Source: Brevipalpus yothersi (taxonomy: Eukaryota; Arthropoda; Arachnida; Trombidiformes; Tenuipalpidae). Taken from it: a stretch of DNA of 64,000 nucleotides. Of this stretch, positions 23,858 through 34,967 are shown in pieces. The first letter of the stretch is position 1, and every line of letters starts with the position of its first letter. The stretch is from contig QZCP01000052.1 of the NCBI GenBank assembly GCA_003956705.1, forward strand, positions 6,221 to 70,220, in the 5' to 3' direction. The position numbers were made by a program, and so were the translations under genes. Below the pieces are notes generated by a model that ran no database searches, was not told the DNA's origin, and saw only the letters and a list, made by a program, of their open reading frames with translations.

Positions 23858-24807
23858 ATGGTATACTTGTCTAGTGAATTTGCTACTTTAGGCACAATTG
23901 TTATATTAGGAACACTGTCTGTTACAGTTTCCTCACTTAAAACCGGTGAATGTGAAGGTAAGTGGTCGTGTCATTTTGTGAACATTTTCGGTGATAGTTT
24001 GATTTAATTTTATGATCATCATTACGATGGACCAGAAAAATTAATCCACTATCTTTTTTTGCCTTCCAGTATGTGTCAGTGTTGTAGATAAATTGATAAA
24101 GAGTCTAAGTGACGATGAGAAAACTAATGTCCCTAAAATTGAAGATAAACTCAGAGAATTTTGTACTGGAACCAAAAAAGCAGAGAATCGATTTGTAAGT
24201 ATTGTGATCAGAATGTACTTATTTTTATTGAACCATGATGATGATCATCTTCTTGTGTGAATTGTACCATTGAAAGTGTCCATGGCAATTTTGTCACTCC
24301 AATCTCTGAATGAAGGTCAAGTTGCATCCCGAAGAAAGATGATCAATTTTGAAAACAGTGTTGCACCCGGAAGTTGATCATCATCATCTTCTTTTCTTCA
24401 TAGTCACTGTTGCATCGTGAACTCAATTCTTTTTTTTCTTCTTCTTTTTCTCTCTTCTTTTTTGTTCAATTCAATATATTTATATATCATTTACACAGTG
24501 TTACTACATCGGTGCTCTGGAAGAATCTGCCACGAAGATCATATCAGAGCTGAGTAAGCCTCTCAGCTGGGGCCTTCCGGTTGAAAAAATTTGTGAAAAG
24601 TTACAGAAAAAAGATTCACAAATATGTGAACTACGATATGAGAAAGTCATCGATCTAAAGACCATCGATTTGAAGACCCTACGTGTTCGTGATCTAAAGA
24701 AGATTCTGTCCGACTGGGACGAAATGTGTGATGGATGTATAGAGAAAGCAGAATTCATTAAGAGAATTGAGCAACTCAAACCAAAGTATATGCGAGAAGA
24801 ATTATAA
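23858..24807 (+). CDS. Manf: Mesencephalic astrocyte-derived neurotrophic factor homologue (MANF)
   Basis: Three exons, 23858-23957, 24070-24194 and 24499-24807, give 177 aa. A signal peptide occupies about residues 1-26. The mature protein starts near a GECEVC motif and has the saposin-like domain with the CYYIGA signature at residue 76, followed by PVEKICEKL and KKDSQICEL. The C-terminal SAP-like domain (LRVRDLKKIL, then a CDGC CXXC motif at 152-155) is intact. It ends in REEL, an ER-retention-type tetrapeptide corresponding to RTDL of human MANF. MANF is a secreted/ER-resident factor induced by unfolded-protein stress. All eight family cysteines appear to be present. Length matches the family (about 170-180 aa). 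Confidence 0.97.
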
Positions 24808-25336
24808 TTTTGGTGACAATTTTATATCAAAATAATTATCAAATTGTATTTAAGTTATTAAATGCTGCAAACGCAATGGTCTCACTTACAAAAAGTGTCT
24901 CCAACTATTCTTCTCAATGTTGTAGGCTCATTCTGCAACTTGTACAGACATCGCCAACAATATGAATGATCATTATAGATCTATTAATCTACTAAAGATA
25001 TCTCTTTCAAGAAGAGAAAAATTACTTCATCAAGTGCTGAAAATAAATCAATCCGACAGAATATTATTTCGAGATGAAACAACTGACAACAAATTATGAG
25101 AAAACATACACGTTGACTTCGTTCACGTTGAATATAGCGGCTCAACTCTCAATATGTAAGCAGATTCAACTAATTTAAAGTAAAACGTTCAACTAGAGAA
25201 ACATTGAGCAAAGCAGAGCATTTGAAAACAAAAGTGTGAGGCTAAGAGCTTTTAATACATCTTACTCGATCATTTGCTGAGTTTATTACACATTGCGATC
25301 ATCATTCGGATTTGAAACAAAGCTTAATAAATTTGC
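24808..25336. other. Convergent 3' intergenic region
   Basis: Lies between the stops of MANF (+) and ATP synthase alpha (-). A candidate poly(A) signal AATAAA for MANF lies at about 25042-25047, and one for the ATP synthase gene (TTTATT on the + strand) at about 25282-25287. No gene is seen. Confidence 0.5.
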
Positions 25337-27484
25337 TTAAACAGATGGCGAGAAAGATGCCATGAAATCAGTAACTATCTTCTTCATCTTCTTATCTAGT
25401 TCATCACTAATCTTACCCTCGGTGGCAATAGTCTTTAGAACATCTGAATGCTGTGCCTTAATGTGTGCAATAAATTGTCTCTCAAATTCTCCAATCTTGG
25501 CAGGATCCAATTTATCGAGATGACCTCGTACACCAGTGTAAACAACGGCTACTTGATCTTCAATCGGCATAGGTACATATTGTCCTTGCTTTAACAACTC
25601 GGTTAATCGTACACCACGAGAAAGCAGCTGTTGAGTAGCAGCGTCCAAGTCAGAACCGAACTGGGCGAAAGCGGCTACTTCTCGATACTGGGCTAATTCC
25701 AATTTCATTGAACCAGCCACTTGTTTCATGGCGCGAGTTTGAGCAGCAGATCCTACTCGACTCACAGATAGACCGACGTTAATGGCAGGTCGTACACCTT
25801 TGTGGAAAAGTTCAGTTTCTAAGAAAATTTGGCCATCAGTAATTGAAATGACATTGGTTGGAATATATGCAGATACATCTCCAGCCTATTTCAAAGTGAA
25901 ATGAACGAAGTTATCATTAGAAACGTTTTCTAGTTACTATCATATGCAAAATGTATTCAGTATTCATTCTTACCTGGGTCTCAATGACTGGCAAAGCAGT
26001 CATAGATCCACCGCCAAAGTTTTCGTTCATTTTAGCAGCACGCTCAAGAAGACGCGAGTGAAGATAGAATACATCACCAGGGTAAGCCTCACGACCAGGA
26101 GGTCTTCTCAAAAGTAGAGACATTTGTCGGTAAGCGACAGCCTTAAATGAAATGAGTCAAGTTTTGAGTATAATTCATCAAGAATGTGGGTATCTGGTTG
26201 ATTTTCAGCTTACCTGTTTCGAAAGATCGTCGAAAATGATAAGTGCGTGCATACCATTGTCTCGGAAAAATTCACCCATGGCACAGCCAGAGTATGGTGC
26301 TAGATATTGAAGTGGAGCAGCATCTGAAGCTGTAGCACTGACCACGATGGTATACTTCATGGCATCAGCATCAGTAAGTCTCTTCACAATTTGAGCGACT
26401 GTTGATCTCTTCTGACCGATAGCAACATAGATACAGAATAGCTTCTTCTTCTTGTCGTCACCTTCATTGAAACGCTTCTGATTGATGATTGTATCGATGG
26501 CAATGGCAGTTTTTCCGGTTTGACGATCACCAATGATCAATTCTCGTTGACCACGACCAATTGGTACAAGACTGTCTACGGCTTTGATACCAGTCAACAT
26601 AGGTTCTCGTACACTTACTCTAGGAATGATACCAGGGGCTTTTACACCAACACGAGATCGCTTAGCGTTGCTAATTGGACCCTGTGAAAGATAAAGATAT
26701 GAGAATCAGAACGGTTAAAATGAGACAAATGATAAGAAATTGTAGCAGAATATGATTTTTTGAATTATATTTTGTAAATCTTCTCTATAAGTTTGTGATT
26801 CTATTTAACCAGAGGCATACCTTTCCATCAATTGGATTTCCTAGGGCATCAACTACACGACCCAATAGACCATCACCAACTGGAACATCTACAATAGCAC
26901 CGGTTCTTTTGACAATATCTCCTTCCTTGATGAGCTTATCATTACCAAATACGACAATACCAACATTGTCAGGTTCCAAGTTGAGAGCCATACCCTGATG
27001 ATTGACAAAAATAGGAGCATGTTCAAGCAAAAATGAACAAACGAAATGCACTCATCGCCTTTCATACTGACCTTTAATCCACTAGAAAATTCAACCATTT
27101 CTTCTGCTTGAATATTTTTAAGACCATACACACGAGCAATACCATCACCAATGCTCAACACTCGTCCAGTTTCCTCCAAATCAACTGAAGCAGTTTTACC
27201 CAAAATTCGTTCCTCCAAAATGGAAGAAACCTCAGCGGTAGCCGCATGCCGAGGGGTGGAAGTGTTGATACATCGAACAGCTTGTGTTGCGGTTACACTG
27301 CCAAGCTTGAGAGCCTGCAACCAATATATGACAACACATACACAGATACACAAAATGGGGTCAAAACTGGTCAATACACACGAACATAGATCATACTCAC
27401 ATGTTTCAATGCTAATTTAGAGGTTGCATTTTTAGCAACATTTAATGTTGGTACCAATTTAGTGGCCAAAACACTCATCGCCAT
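25337..27484 (-). CDS. ATP5F1A: Mitochondrial ATP synthase F1 subunit alpha
   Basis: Six exons (in gene order): 27401-27484, 27072-27314, 26821-26994, 26214-26681, 25974-26141 and 25337-25885, all phase 0, giving 561 aa (human 553). The first ~40 residues are basic and Ser/Thr/Ala-rich with no acidic residues, as expected of a mitochondrial targeting peptide. The beta-barrel domain includes GRVLSIGDGIARVYGL. The nucleotide-binding domain has the P-loop GDRQTGKT at residues 218-225, and the C-terminal helical domain ends in SFSPSV. This subunit carries the non-catalytic nucleotide sites of the F1 hexamer that makes ATP on the matrix side of the inner membrane. It is transcribed divergently from the 195-aa orphan gene. 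Every splice junction falls on a codon boundary. Confidence 0.98.
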
Positions 27485-27762
27485 GTTGTCTTTGAGGCAA
27501 GGGCAAACGACTGTATATGCAATGAGAAAAGGTATTCATCATCAATCAGTTTCCAAACACACACATGCACCATCCAAATTCCCTTCCAATCAGCACCCTC
27601 CATTCCCACACACCATACCTCCTCCACAACAATTAATAATAAACAAAATATTTACCTTTATCAGAATGATGATCAAATTAGCCGGATTGAAAATTTACTT
27701 TTTAATTAAACAGTCTCGCCAAGCACATTGAAATTGCTGAAGCTGTGTGAAGTCTGTATAAG

Positions 27763-27792
27763 TATCGATATATCGATATACCGATATCGATA
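27763..27792. promoter_or_regulatory. Three TATCGATA (DRE-type) elements
   Basis: The palindromic octamer TATCGATA occurs at 27763-27770, 27771-27778 (directly abutting) and 27785-27792. In Drosophila this is the DNA-replication-related element bound by DREF, common in promoters of housekeeping and mitochondrial genes. Here the cluster lies about 280 bp upstream of the ATP synthase alpha ATG. Binding by a DREF relative in this species is inference. Confidence 0.65.
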
Positions 27793-28056
27793 GTGTATAT
27801 CTTTTTTTTTCGAAATGTTCAGAACTTTTGGATAAGTTCATGAGTGTCGGAAAAAGCATTTCAATTGCTTTGCATGGAAGTTAATTGATGAGAAAGTTTT
27901 TTTAAGTATGTTTAATTTTGATGGCTGATTAGAGCTGGATTCCCGCCATTCCAACAATTAGCTGGTTTGGATTCGAAATATTTCTGGTTAAAGTTAGTGT
28001 GGAAAATATTGCCGATCGTTTGATGGACATGATTTTTCGAGATTGTTCATTTCATG

Positions 28057-28065
28057 TATATAAAG
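28057..28065 (+). promoter_or_regulatory. TATA-like box
   Basis: TATATAAAG lies about 190 bp upstream of the ATG of the 195-aa orphan gene, suggesting a transcription start near 28085-28095. It contrasts with the DRE-type promoter of the divergent ATP synthase gene. Confidence 0.45.
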
Positions 28066-28257
28066 AACGATTGTTGGTCATAATCCTGAAATAATTATCC
28101 TTCACATAGAAGTTATAGTTCTTTTTTCCTCATTGTTGGTTGGCATAATTATTGATCCAAATTTGTGTGTATCGTTCGATTTTGGATTAAAAATAGTGAT
28201 TCGAATTTGCCTGCTTTTCCTCTCTGCCTCTCTCTTTCTCCCTGATTTTTCTCAACC

Positions 28258-28845
28258 ATGGAACCATCGGTGAGTAAATCAAAATTACACGAGGAAGGCT
28301 GTGATTGTGCTCCAGAGAAGGGCTCAGCTTCCGCATATTCACCTGATGCAGTAATTAAATCAGCATGCGTTGAATGTAAAGCCGGTAAACCATGTACTTG
28401 TCTTGATAAGGGTGTAACGAAATCATTCAAAGACAATGCGGTTATCAAGAAAGCTTCATCCGAAATATACTCATCCGAATCACTTGAATCGGCTGATGCT
28501 CCAGTAGTCAAAAAGATGCGTAAAGTTATAGGAGATGAAGGAAAAGAGATAGCACCCGGTGCTCTGCCCAGTCCAGAGCCGAGTCAGTATAAAGAGTATG
28601 CAATAAGTGGTATTCATGCATTATACAGGATCCTTGCCATTATTGTCACTTGTGTGGAAAAAATTGTTGAAATGATCGAAAGACAGGGCTGGCTATCAAA
28701 CGAAACGGTCAAAAAATGTGTCGATTCAGTTGTCAGTGGTCTCAAGACTGGACTAGAATATCTCAAAAAACTGCTCAACAAGGCGATAGATTTGCTTCAT
28801 GGGGACAGAAAATTAGTGTCTCCGCCTCGGCACATATCATCTTAG
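28258..28845 (+). CDS. Orphan protein with Cys-rich N-terminus and helical C-terminus (195 aa)
   Basis: Single-exon gene with a good start context (CAACCATGG). Two N-terminal cysteine motifs, CDC at about residues 15-17 and CVECKAGKPCTC at about 37-48, could bind metal. Residues 50-120 are polar. Residues 120-185 contain a hydrophobic helix (HALYRILAIIVTCVEKIVEM) and Leu-rich amphipathic helices. The arrangement is internally consistent with a real protein, but I recognise no family. It is divergent to ATP synthase alpha and convergent with the CEP95-like gene, whose stop lies about 170 bp away. No signal peptide is evident. Confidence 0.65.
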   Translation: MEPSVSKSKLHEEGCDCAPEKGSASAYSPDAVIKSACVECKAGKPCTCLDKGVTKSFKDNAVIKKASSEIYSSESLESADAPVVKKMRKVIGDEGKEIAPGALPSPEPSQYKEYAISGIHALYRILAIIVTCVEKIVEMIERQGWLSNETVKKCVDSVVSGLKTGLEYLKKLLNKAIDLLHGDRKLVSPPRHISS

Positions 28846-29016
28846 CCCCCACTTGAAATTGGAGACCCAAGATTGAAAATTATTTATCAATGAATCATTT
28901 AAGGAGAACACTTTTATTACTTCTATCAAATCATATCAATTGTATCATTTTTTCTGCTATTTATTTGGCGAAGAGGAGAAAAATCTAGTCAATATAAATT
29001 GGAAGAAGCTGATCAT

Positions 29017-30670
29017 TCAATTTTCGTTGATCGATATATGGGATAATTTACCGGAAAGATGGCTATTTAGCTCTTGATTTAATTGAACTAGTAGTGTAGC
29101 ACGAGATTTGTATCGATTGGATAGAATTTTTTCTCTTTTATCATGTTTTGTCATTAATAAATCATATTCTTGTCTAAAAGTATTTCGCAGAGAATCGAGG
29201 ACAAGTTCCTGTTGCTTTTTCTCAAATTCTCGCTTATCTTTCACTTGTCTTCGAATATCTTGAGTAATTTGTTTCAACAACTGATATTCATCATCTGCTC
29301 GACACTTGGTCAGATTGTATAACTGAGATTCAGCTGCCAAAAAGCGAGAGCAAACTTTACGTTCCAAGTCATTAACCACTTTATAAAGATGAGCTCTTTC
29401 TGATCGAGCATTTCGAATTTCTGATCTTTCTTTGATTTTTTGCAATTTCTTTGAATTATGAAAATTTGCTCGTTCGCAACCATCAATAATTCTAGCTGGA
29501 TGATCTGTGTGACACGGAGATCTCTTGACGATTTTCGAAGATTGTTTTCCGCGAGAATTTGTACCATCCAAGATGCATGAGTGACTGGTCAGTGGTCTCT
29601 CAGCCTTAACAATGCTAGACGATTTCTTTTGGCAGCTTGATTTCATTGGCTGACTAGGAATTTTGAAAGATGGTCGCTTGGAAGAATTTTTTTTCTTTCC
29701 AGCCTTCTTACCTACCTCTTTGATAGGATGAGGTGGAAGATCACCACGAATTATCGCTATCTTGTTCTCTATTTTTCTTAACATATCTTCTAGACGCAAG
29801 GTTTTCTGTAGTTTGTAGCCCAGCTCAAGGGCCATTCGGTGGGCATTTTCCTCACCAATACATGGCAGAATATCTTTCTCAATTCGACGATTGATATCTG
29901 ATTGTAACAATTGTGCGTGTTCTTTCACACTAGCTGCTGATGAAATGGTTCTGATGTCAGGCGCTGAGAGGCTTCGATCGCGGCGTGAATTTTTTCGACT
30001 TTTTGGCTCTGAATCGAAACGATCGGAATGTTTTGGAATATTTTGGGCCAATTTTGAGCTTGAACTTGGAACCGACTTCGAGGGATTGTAAATCTCTAGG
30101 TCTGATGATGATGGAAAAGAGATCAAGGATGTTGTGCTGGCGGATGAAGAAATGAGCAATGAAGTTGATGAGGATGAAATCAATGATGATAGAGATGATG
30201 TTCTGTTTGGAGGCAAAGTTGACGAGAATGGTTCAAGTACAATAGAACTGTTATCTCTACTCATCAGTCGATCTAGTGCAAGAAATATTTCAACTAGATT
30301 GATCATCGGCTTTAATTTTCTTGCAACAAGATCTTGTGATTTAATATGGTCAAGCTTAACTTTGAGAATCTTCTCTGAAAGGATGCTGATGAGTATATCG
30401 AATTTCTTCATTTCGGTGAGCGATGAATTTCTTATGTCAAGAAGTGGCATATCGAGAATTTTTTCTAGCAAGATGAAAAAAGCGTTTGAATCCAAATTTT
30501 TCAAGGAACGTATTCGAGGGATGGGCAAACCTTTCTCGATAACCAAACGATTGAAAGCGTCGATACATTCTGGTGGAAGGAATTGCTTTTATTCATTTGA
30601 GAGAAATATATGTACATGTATAATAAATACCTGAAATGGTGGACATCTTTTCAGGAGCTGGTTGACCCAT
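29017..30670 (-). CDS. Centrosomal protein CEP95-like
   Basis: Two exons, 30631-30670 and 29017-30569 (intron ~61 bp), give 530 aa. Residues about 14-105 align by eye with the N-terminal calponin-homology-like domain of vertebrate CEP95 (CCDC45): the LDSNAFFILLEKIL and NLVEIFLALDRL segments correspond to DANVFIALYQSIL and NLLEIFDGLL. The middle, about 115-345, is Ser-rich and basic, probably disordered. Residues about 370-515 are strongly coiled-coil, rich in Lys/Glu/Arg/Leu, matching the CEP95 C-terminus. Vertebrate CEP95 is a centrosome/basal-body protein of about 820 aa, so this copy is shorter. Function at centrioles is inferred from family membership. An X-box-like motif lies about 130 bp upstream of the ATG. 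Confidence 0.72.
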
Positions 30671-30797
30671 GTTTTTTATGTTAGATTCTTCAAATTATCA
30701 TGATAATATTGGAAGACAAAAACACTCACCATATTAAAAACATTTCATTCATGTTCAAAAGTTGTATCACTTATGTTTGTTTTCGAATAAAAACTAG

Positions 30798-30811
30798 GTT
30801 ACCATGGATAG
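30798..30811. promoter_or_regulatory. X-box-like (RFX) half-site plus degenerate partner
   Basis: GTTACC-AT-GGATAG, about 128 bp upstream of the CEP95-like ATG. The left half and spacer match the RFX X-box consensus; the right half matches only at GG and part of the rest. X-boxes usually sit within a few hundred bases of ciliary and centriolar gene starts. Confidence 0.3.
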
Positions 30812-31058
30812 CTAGCGTTCCTGGAACTTTTTCGGCTTCCTTTCGAGACCGTTTCTTTATGATAAAAAGCATTTCTGATCAGAAAAACTTGATTTATGTG
30901 ATTTTGAATGATAGAAGTCCTATCAATGATTCATTTGATGATTTATTTTAGATTGAACCGGATGGACTAGTGAGTACAGAAGTTATTAAAGGTAATTCTC
31001 TTGCTGGAATCAAGATATTGTACAAAATTTATGGTAAAACAGATCAGGGGACATCTAG

Positions 31059-33440
31059 TCAATTGTCGATAGCGTTTGGTCTCAGGGGACACAGTTTAGG
31101 GAAATCAACAAATTCACTTCCATAATAACCGATCACAACACAACACCCTACAACCATTCCAGCCCAAAATAACAAAAATGCAAAAGTTTCAGTGTCAAAC
31201 TCGTTGCGTAAAAATAGACTGCAGAAAAACATTGCAGCAGATCCAAGAAGGAAGAGAGGTAACTGAAATGAAGAAAGATAAAGATAAAGATTGGGACAAA
31301 GGTCCGGGAAACAAGTTCTAGCAAGCATTAACATCTCAGAGGAAAGAACAACTTACGAAAAAATATCTGTTATCTTTTTTGGAAGACAATGGGCATGGAT
31401 AGCTACGACCCTCTTCCTCAGTAACAACATATTTTCCAAGGAATAAGTCAATGGAATCCTGAAGACGCATAATTTAGGAAAGAATAAAATTAGTGATTTT
31501 TGCCATCAGACTACTGCCTCCTACACTCACCTGTCTGAAACCATCAGCGAAATTATTTTTGTAATATCTTATCATCGAATTTAGTCCATCTTGTAAGAGC
31601 CCCATTTGAGAGCGTTTACCTGTCCTTGTGAAATCTGTTTTCAGAGCTCCTGTACCCGAATATTGTAGGCTACATGTATCAGCATTGTCAGCCCAAGCTA
31701 TGGAAAAAATAGAGCAAAATTTTCAGTGAGAAAAACGCAATGAGAATGGCCAGTAAAACACATACCATTTCGAAAAATATTATAAAGGAAAGGATGATCT
31801 TCAATCTTTTCACCAACGAAGAGAATATTGAATTTTTTGAGTTGTTCCTCTAAACTTGTTTTTGCAATCATACTCTGTACCACATTGGTACGATCGAGAC
31901 TATCGATACAATTGGATCGGAAGACACCCTCCTGTGTGGAAGAGACTCTACCATCGGAAAGACACAGAAAGTAACCAAATTGTCGCTGATCATGAGCTAT
32001 TTGTTCCATGAGAATTGACAATCGATGCCATCGCATTTTACTGCACTCATGATGGAAATCAAAGTATTGATAGCGAGCGTTTCGAGGAGAAATGGAATCG
32101 AAAACTTCTTTATATCGCTCTGAAATACTACTTTCTGGAGGTTTACTGTCTATTAGACTAATGAGAGTAACTTTGCTATAATGATCGATCAAAGAATCGA
32201 TATGCTTCTGCATAATCTCAGCTTGATTAAAATTTGGAAGGACAACTGGAGGAGGTTTATATTTTAAATTGGGCATTTGACTCCATATGAGAGGTATAGA
32301 TCCTCTAATCTGAGTGAAACTGCTACGATTTCCTTCAAACTCAACAATTTGTTCTGTTTCCACAAAATTAGCAACATTTCCCTGATTATCAGCACCACGT
32401 GTAAATAATCTCGTTCCAGCTCGATTGACAGATCGTCTTGATATGAGAATATAGCTGAATACTTTACGATTGATTGTGATACTCTTGATGGTGATGACTG
32501 AAGAAAGAAGGTGAGAGAAAAGTTCATTAGAAAGTCTATGGATCATCAAGTGTCATCTTATAACTATGATACAAAAATACTCACAACCAAGTATGATGGG
32601 CAACCAGTATCTTGATAATTCTGGTTTATTGAGCAGTGGTTGCATCGCATGTTGGTTCCACACAAATCTTGGATCACACTATGAATACGATAGTAAGTTT
32701 TTATCATTAAAAACTGTCATAAACACTGTATTATGCTGCATAAACACTAACAAAATTAGAAGTTATATTTTGCAATAGTGCTTAAAGGCTTACCCTTTCG
32801 AAGAGTGATCGTTTAGAAAAATCTGGATCAGCTCTAGATAATCTTTGAAGAGTGTGTGAAATATCATATGAGTAGGAGAAATAAAATTCTGGAGTACTCA
32901 AAACACTCTTAATCATGGAAACATAAATAGTGTTTGCATTTGTTTGCTCTTCCGTTAAATGAAGTGTATTACGGGTGAATGGTAACAGATCGACTTCTTC
33001 AATATGATAAATTGGTTGATCCAATATTTGACCAATCTCTTCGGCACGCGATATTATGACCAAGTAAGGTCCAGCAAGTAGATTAATGATACCAATTAAG
33101 CCCAATATACGTCTACCCGATATACTTTCGGCCATCAATTGGCAATTGTTAGGTTCCAATAAAACATTGTGTGAAACTCTATCAATAACCAACAGCTCAT
33201 TTGTATCATTTTCCGGATGAAGGTAAAATTTTTCCGGTGTAGTAAATCTGGTGTAAGAACAATAAGTTTTGTAAAATTAAAGTCATCAAATCATCATCAT
33301 CAACACCAAACATAATGTAGACCGAATCAACAATCCAACATAAACAAAACATTAAATCTCATTGGATTGACATGCAAAACCTCTACTCACAATAAAAGAG
33401 GACCATGTGTATGAAAAACTGATTCACTAAATTTAGCCAT
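31059..33440 (-). CDS. SACM1L: Phosphatidylinositol-3-phosphate/PI4P phosphatase SAC1
   Basis: Seven exons: 33391-33440, 32794-33247, 32585-32678, 31766-32497, 31531-31697, 31357-31458 and 31059-31262, giving 600 aa (human 587). The SAC domain is complete. The CX5R(T) catalytic motif CIDSLDRT starts at about residue 396. Other conserved segments are FVETEQIVEF, IPLIWSQMPNLKYKP, QYFDFHHECSKMRWHRL and TGALKTDFTRTGKR. Two C-terminal transmembrane segments end in FVDFPKL, matching the ER/Golgi anchor of SAC1. The enzyme removes phosphate from PI4P (also PI3P) at ER and Golgi membranes. The donor of exon 3 was chosen (GTT|GTGAGT) because it keeps phase and restores the family GFITIKS segment. Confidence 0.97.
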
Positions 33441-34372
33441 CACTCACAACACATCAAATGAAATGTTATAAATATTAATTGTTAAAGTATTTAATTAAAC
33501 AACTAATCACAAAAGGAAAATATACACACATCAGTATGCACTTTTTGGTATCGATCATTTCAGTGAAATGATTTCACTTTGGTTTCTATTGGAAACTCAA
33601 TTCAGCTGAGCTGTATACACACACATGAGAGCAACTCGGCAATGGAAACACTTTTTTGACTTCGTGGCTTATACTTCTATGGCATGTATCATTAAATCTT
33701 GCTATGGGCATATTAGTGGTAGAAAGTGATTATGAGTATGGATAGAACACAATACATGATGGTAATTGATGATAAATCTTTTTGAGAGGGAGAGGAAGAG
33801 ATTAATCAGTGTATGGAATATATTTTCATGTGATCAAAATTGATGAGAAGTGAGATTGAAAAAGTTTGATGTGAAGATTGAAATCGTCAGATTCGTTATC
33901 ACTGATGTAATTCTGATAAATCAATCTTATTAAATGGTAAAATTTATCTTGGTTATCTTGATTTTTTTACCAATATAAACTGTCGTCATTCATTTATGAG
34001 AATTTCGAGCACCAGAATAGTATTCAGGTGGAAAGATTTTGTGGACTCTATTCCACAATTTTGGAGTTGACTAGGATAAATCTGACAGTTATGATTGAAA
34101 ATTCTTTCTTGGTAATTCCTCGAATCGATTATAATACTGGAAACAGGGCGAGAAAAAATAAAATAAAAATGAATAAAATAAGAAAAATTATTCAATGGCT
34201 TTAATGATGTTAATTAAGCTGAGTATCCAAGTTTTTAATCACATTCATCAAATAGTCAAGATATATAAGTGTTAAGCTCTTCTTTTCGTGATAGTAAACG
34301 ATACTAGAAAAGTTTCCAGTAAAAAGATGAGAACTTTCGAAGAATCATTATCCTCTAGAGTCAAATGCTTCT
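33441..34372. other. Intergenic region, nothing recognised
   Basis: Upstream of SAC1 and downstream of the His/Pro/Gly-rich gene. A 69-codon minus-strand frame at 33986-34195 has no signature and an unfavourable context. Confidence 0.55.
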
Positions 34373-34967
34373 CTAGCCATGATATCCATGTGCACCAGGA
34401 TAGCCACCATATGATTTGTAAGGCTTATGGAAACCTCCGAAGAATGGCTTCCTGAAACCGCCAAATTTCGGACCAAACTTGTGTCCTATGAAAGGTCTTG
34501 GAGGCACTATTGGATGTAATCCTTTACCGGGCAATATTTTATGATCAATATCCGGCTTGATTGGTACATGAATTGGTGGAACAATTTTGTGTGGCTTCAA
34601 TACTGGAACATGAACAGGTGGTGGAATATGATGAATAGGAGGAACTGGGAAAGCTTTCTTTCCATGAATTGGAAGCACAGGCCCATGAGGTCCAAGTGGT
34701 CCATGAGGTCCATGAGGTTTCGGAAAACCCAGTCCATGGTACGCTCCCATCACAGGAATCAATGTGAAACTGATGGCAAAGGTTAGAAAAACCTAACAAA
34801 CGACAGAAAAGATGATCAGAATTTTTGAATGATTGAGTAAAAATTATTCCTATGGAAAAAAAATTTCTAGAAAAGATTTAATCGAAATCAAATTCTCATC
34901 AGAAATTCAGAGAACTCTAGAACACTAGCTGGACAAACACTGAAAAAGAACTTACTAAAAGCGACAT
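34373..34967 (-). CDS. Secreted His/Pro/Gly-rich structural protein
   Basis: Two exons: 34956-34967 (only four codons, MSLL) and 34373-34792, giving 143 aa. The junction creates a signal peptide, MSLLVFLTFAISFTLIPVMG. The mature chain is built of His, Pro, Gly, Lys and Phe: HGPHGPLGPHGP near the N-terminus, HIPPPVHVPVLKPHK in the middle, and GG/KP/FG motifs at the end. It has no Cys. Such proteins occur among cuticular, silk or adhesive proteins of arthropods; which applies here is not decided by sequence. A tiny first exon that holds only the start of the signal peptide is typical of cuticle-protein genes. Confidence 0.75.

Larger units (their letters stand above)
27485..28257. other. Shared divergent promoter region
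   Basis: 770 bp between the ATGs of ATP synthase alpha (-) and the orphan gene at 28258 (+). It holds a cluster of TATCGATA boxes (27763-27792) and a TATA-like box (28057-28065), annotated separately. No further gene is seen. Confidence 0.7.

Noticed and set aside
30134..30634. 166-codon plus-strand frame
   Set aside because: Antisense to the Ser-rich region of the CEP95-like gene, whose exon structure and homology decide the strand.
30700..30951. 83-codon plus-strand frame upstream of the CEP95-like gene
   Set aside because: Starts at a non-ATG codon, shows no family similarity, and lies in the presumed promoter region of the CEP95-like gene.
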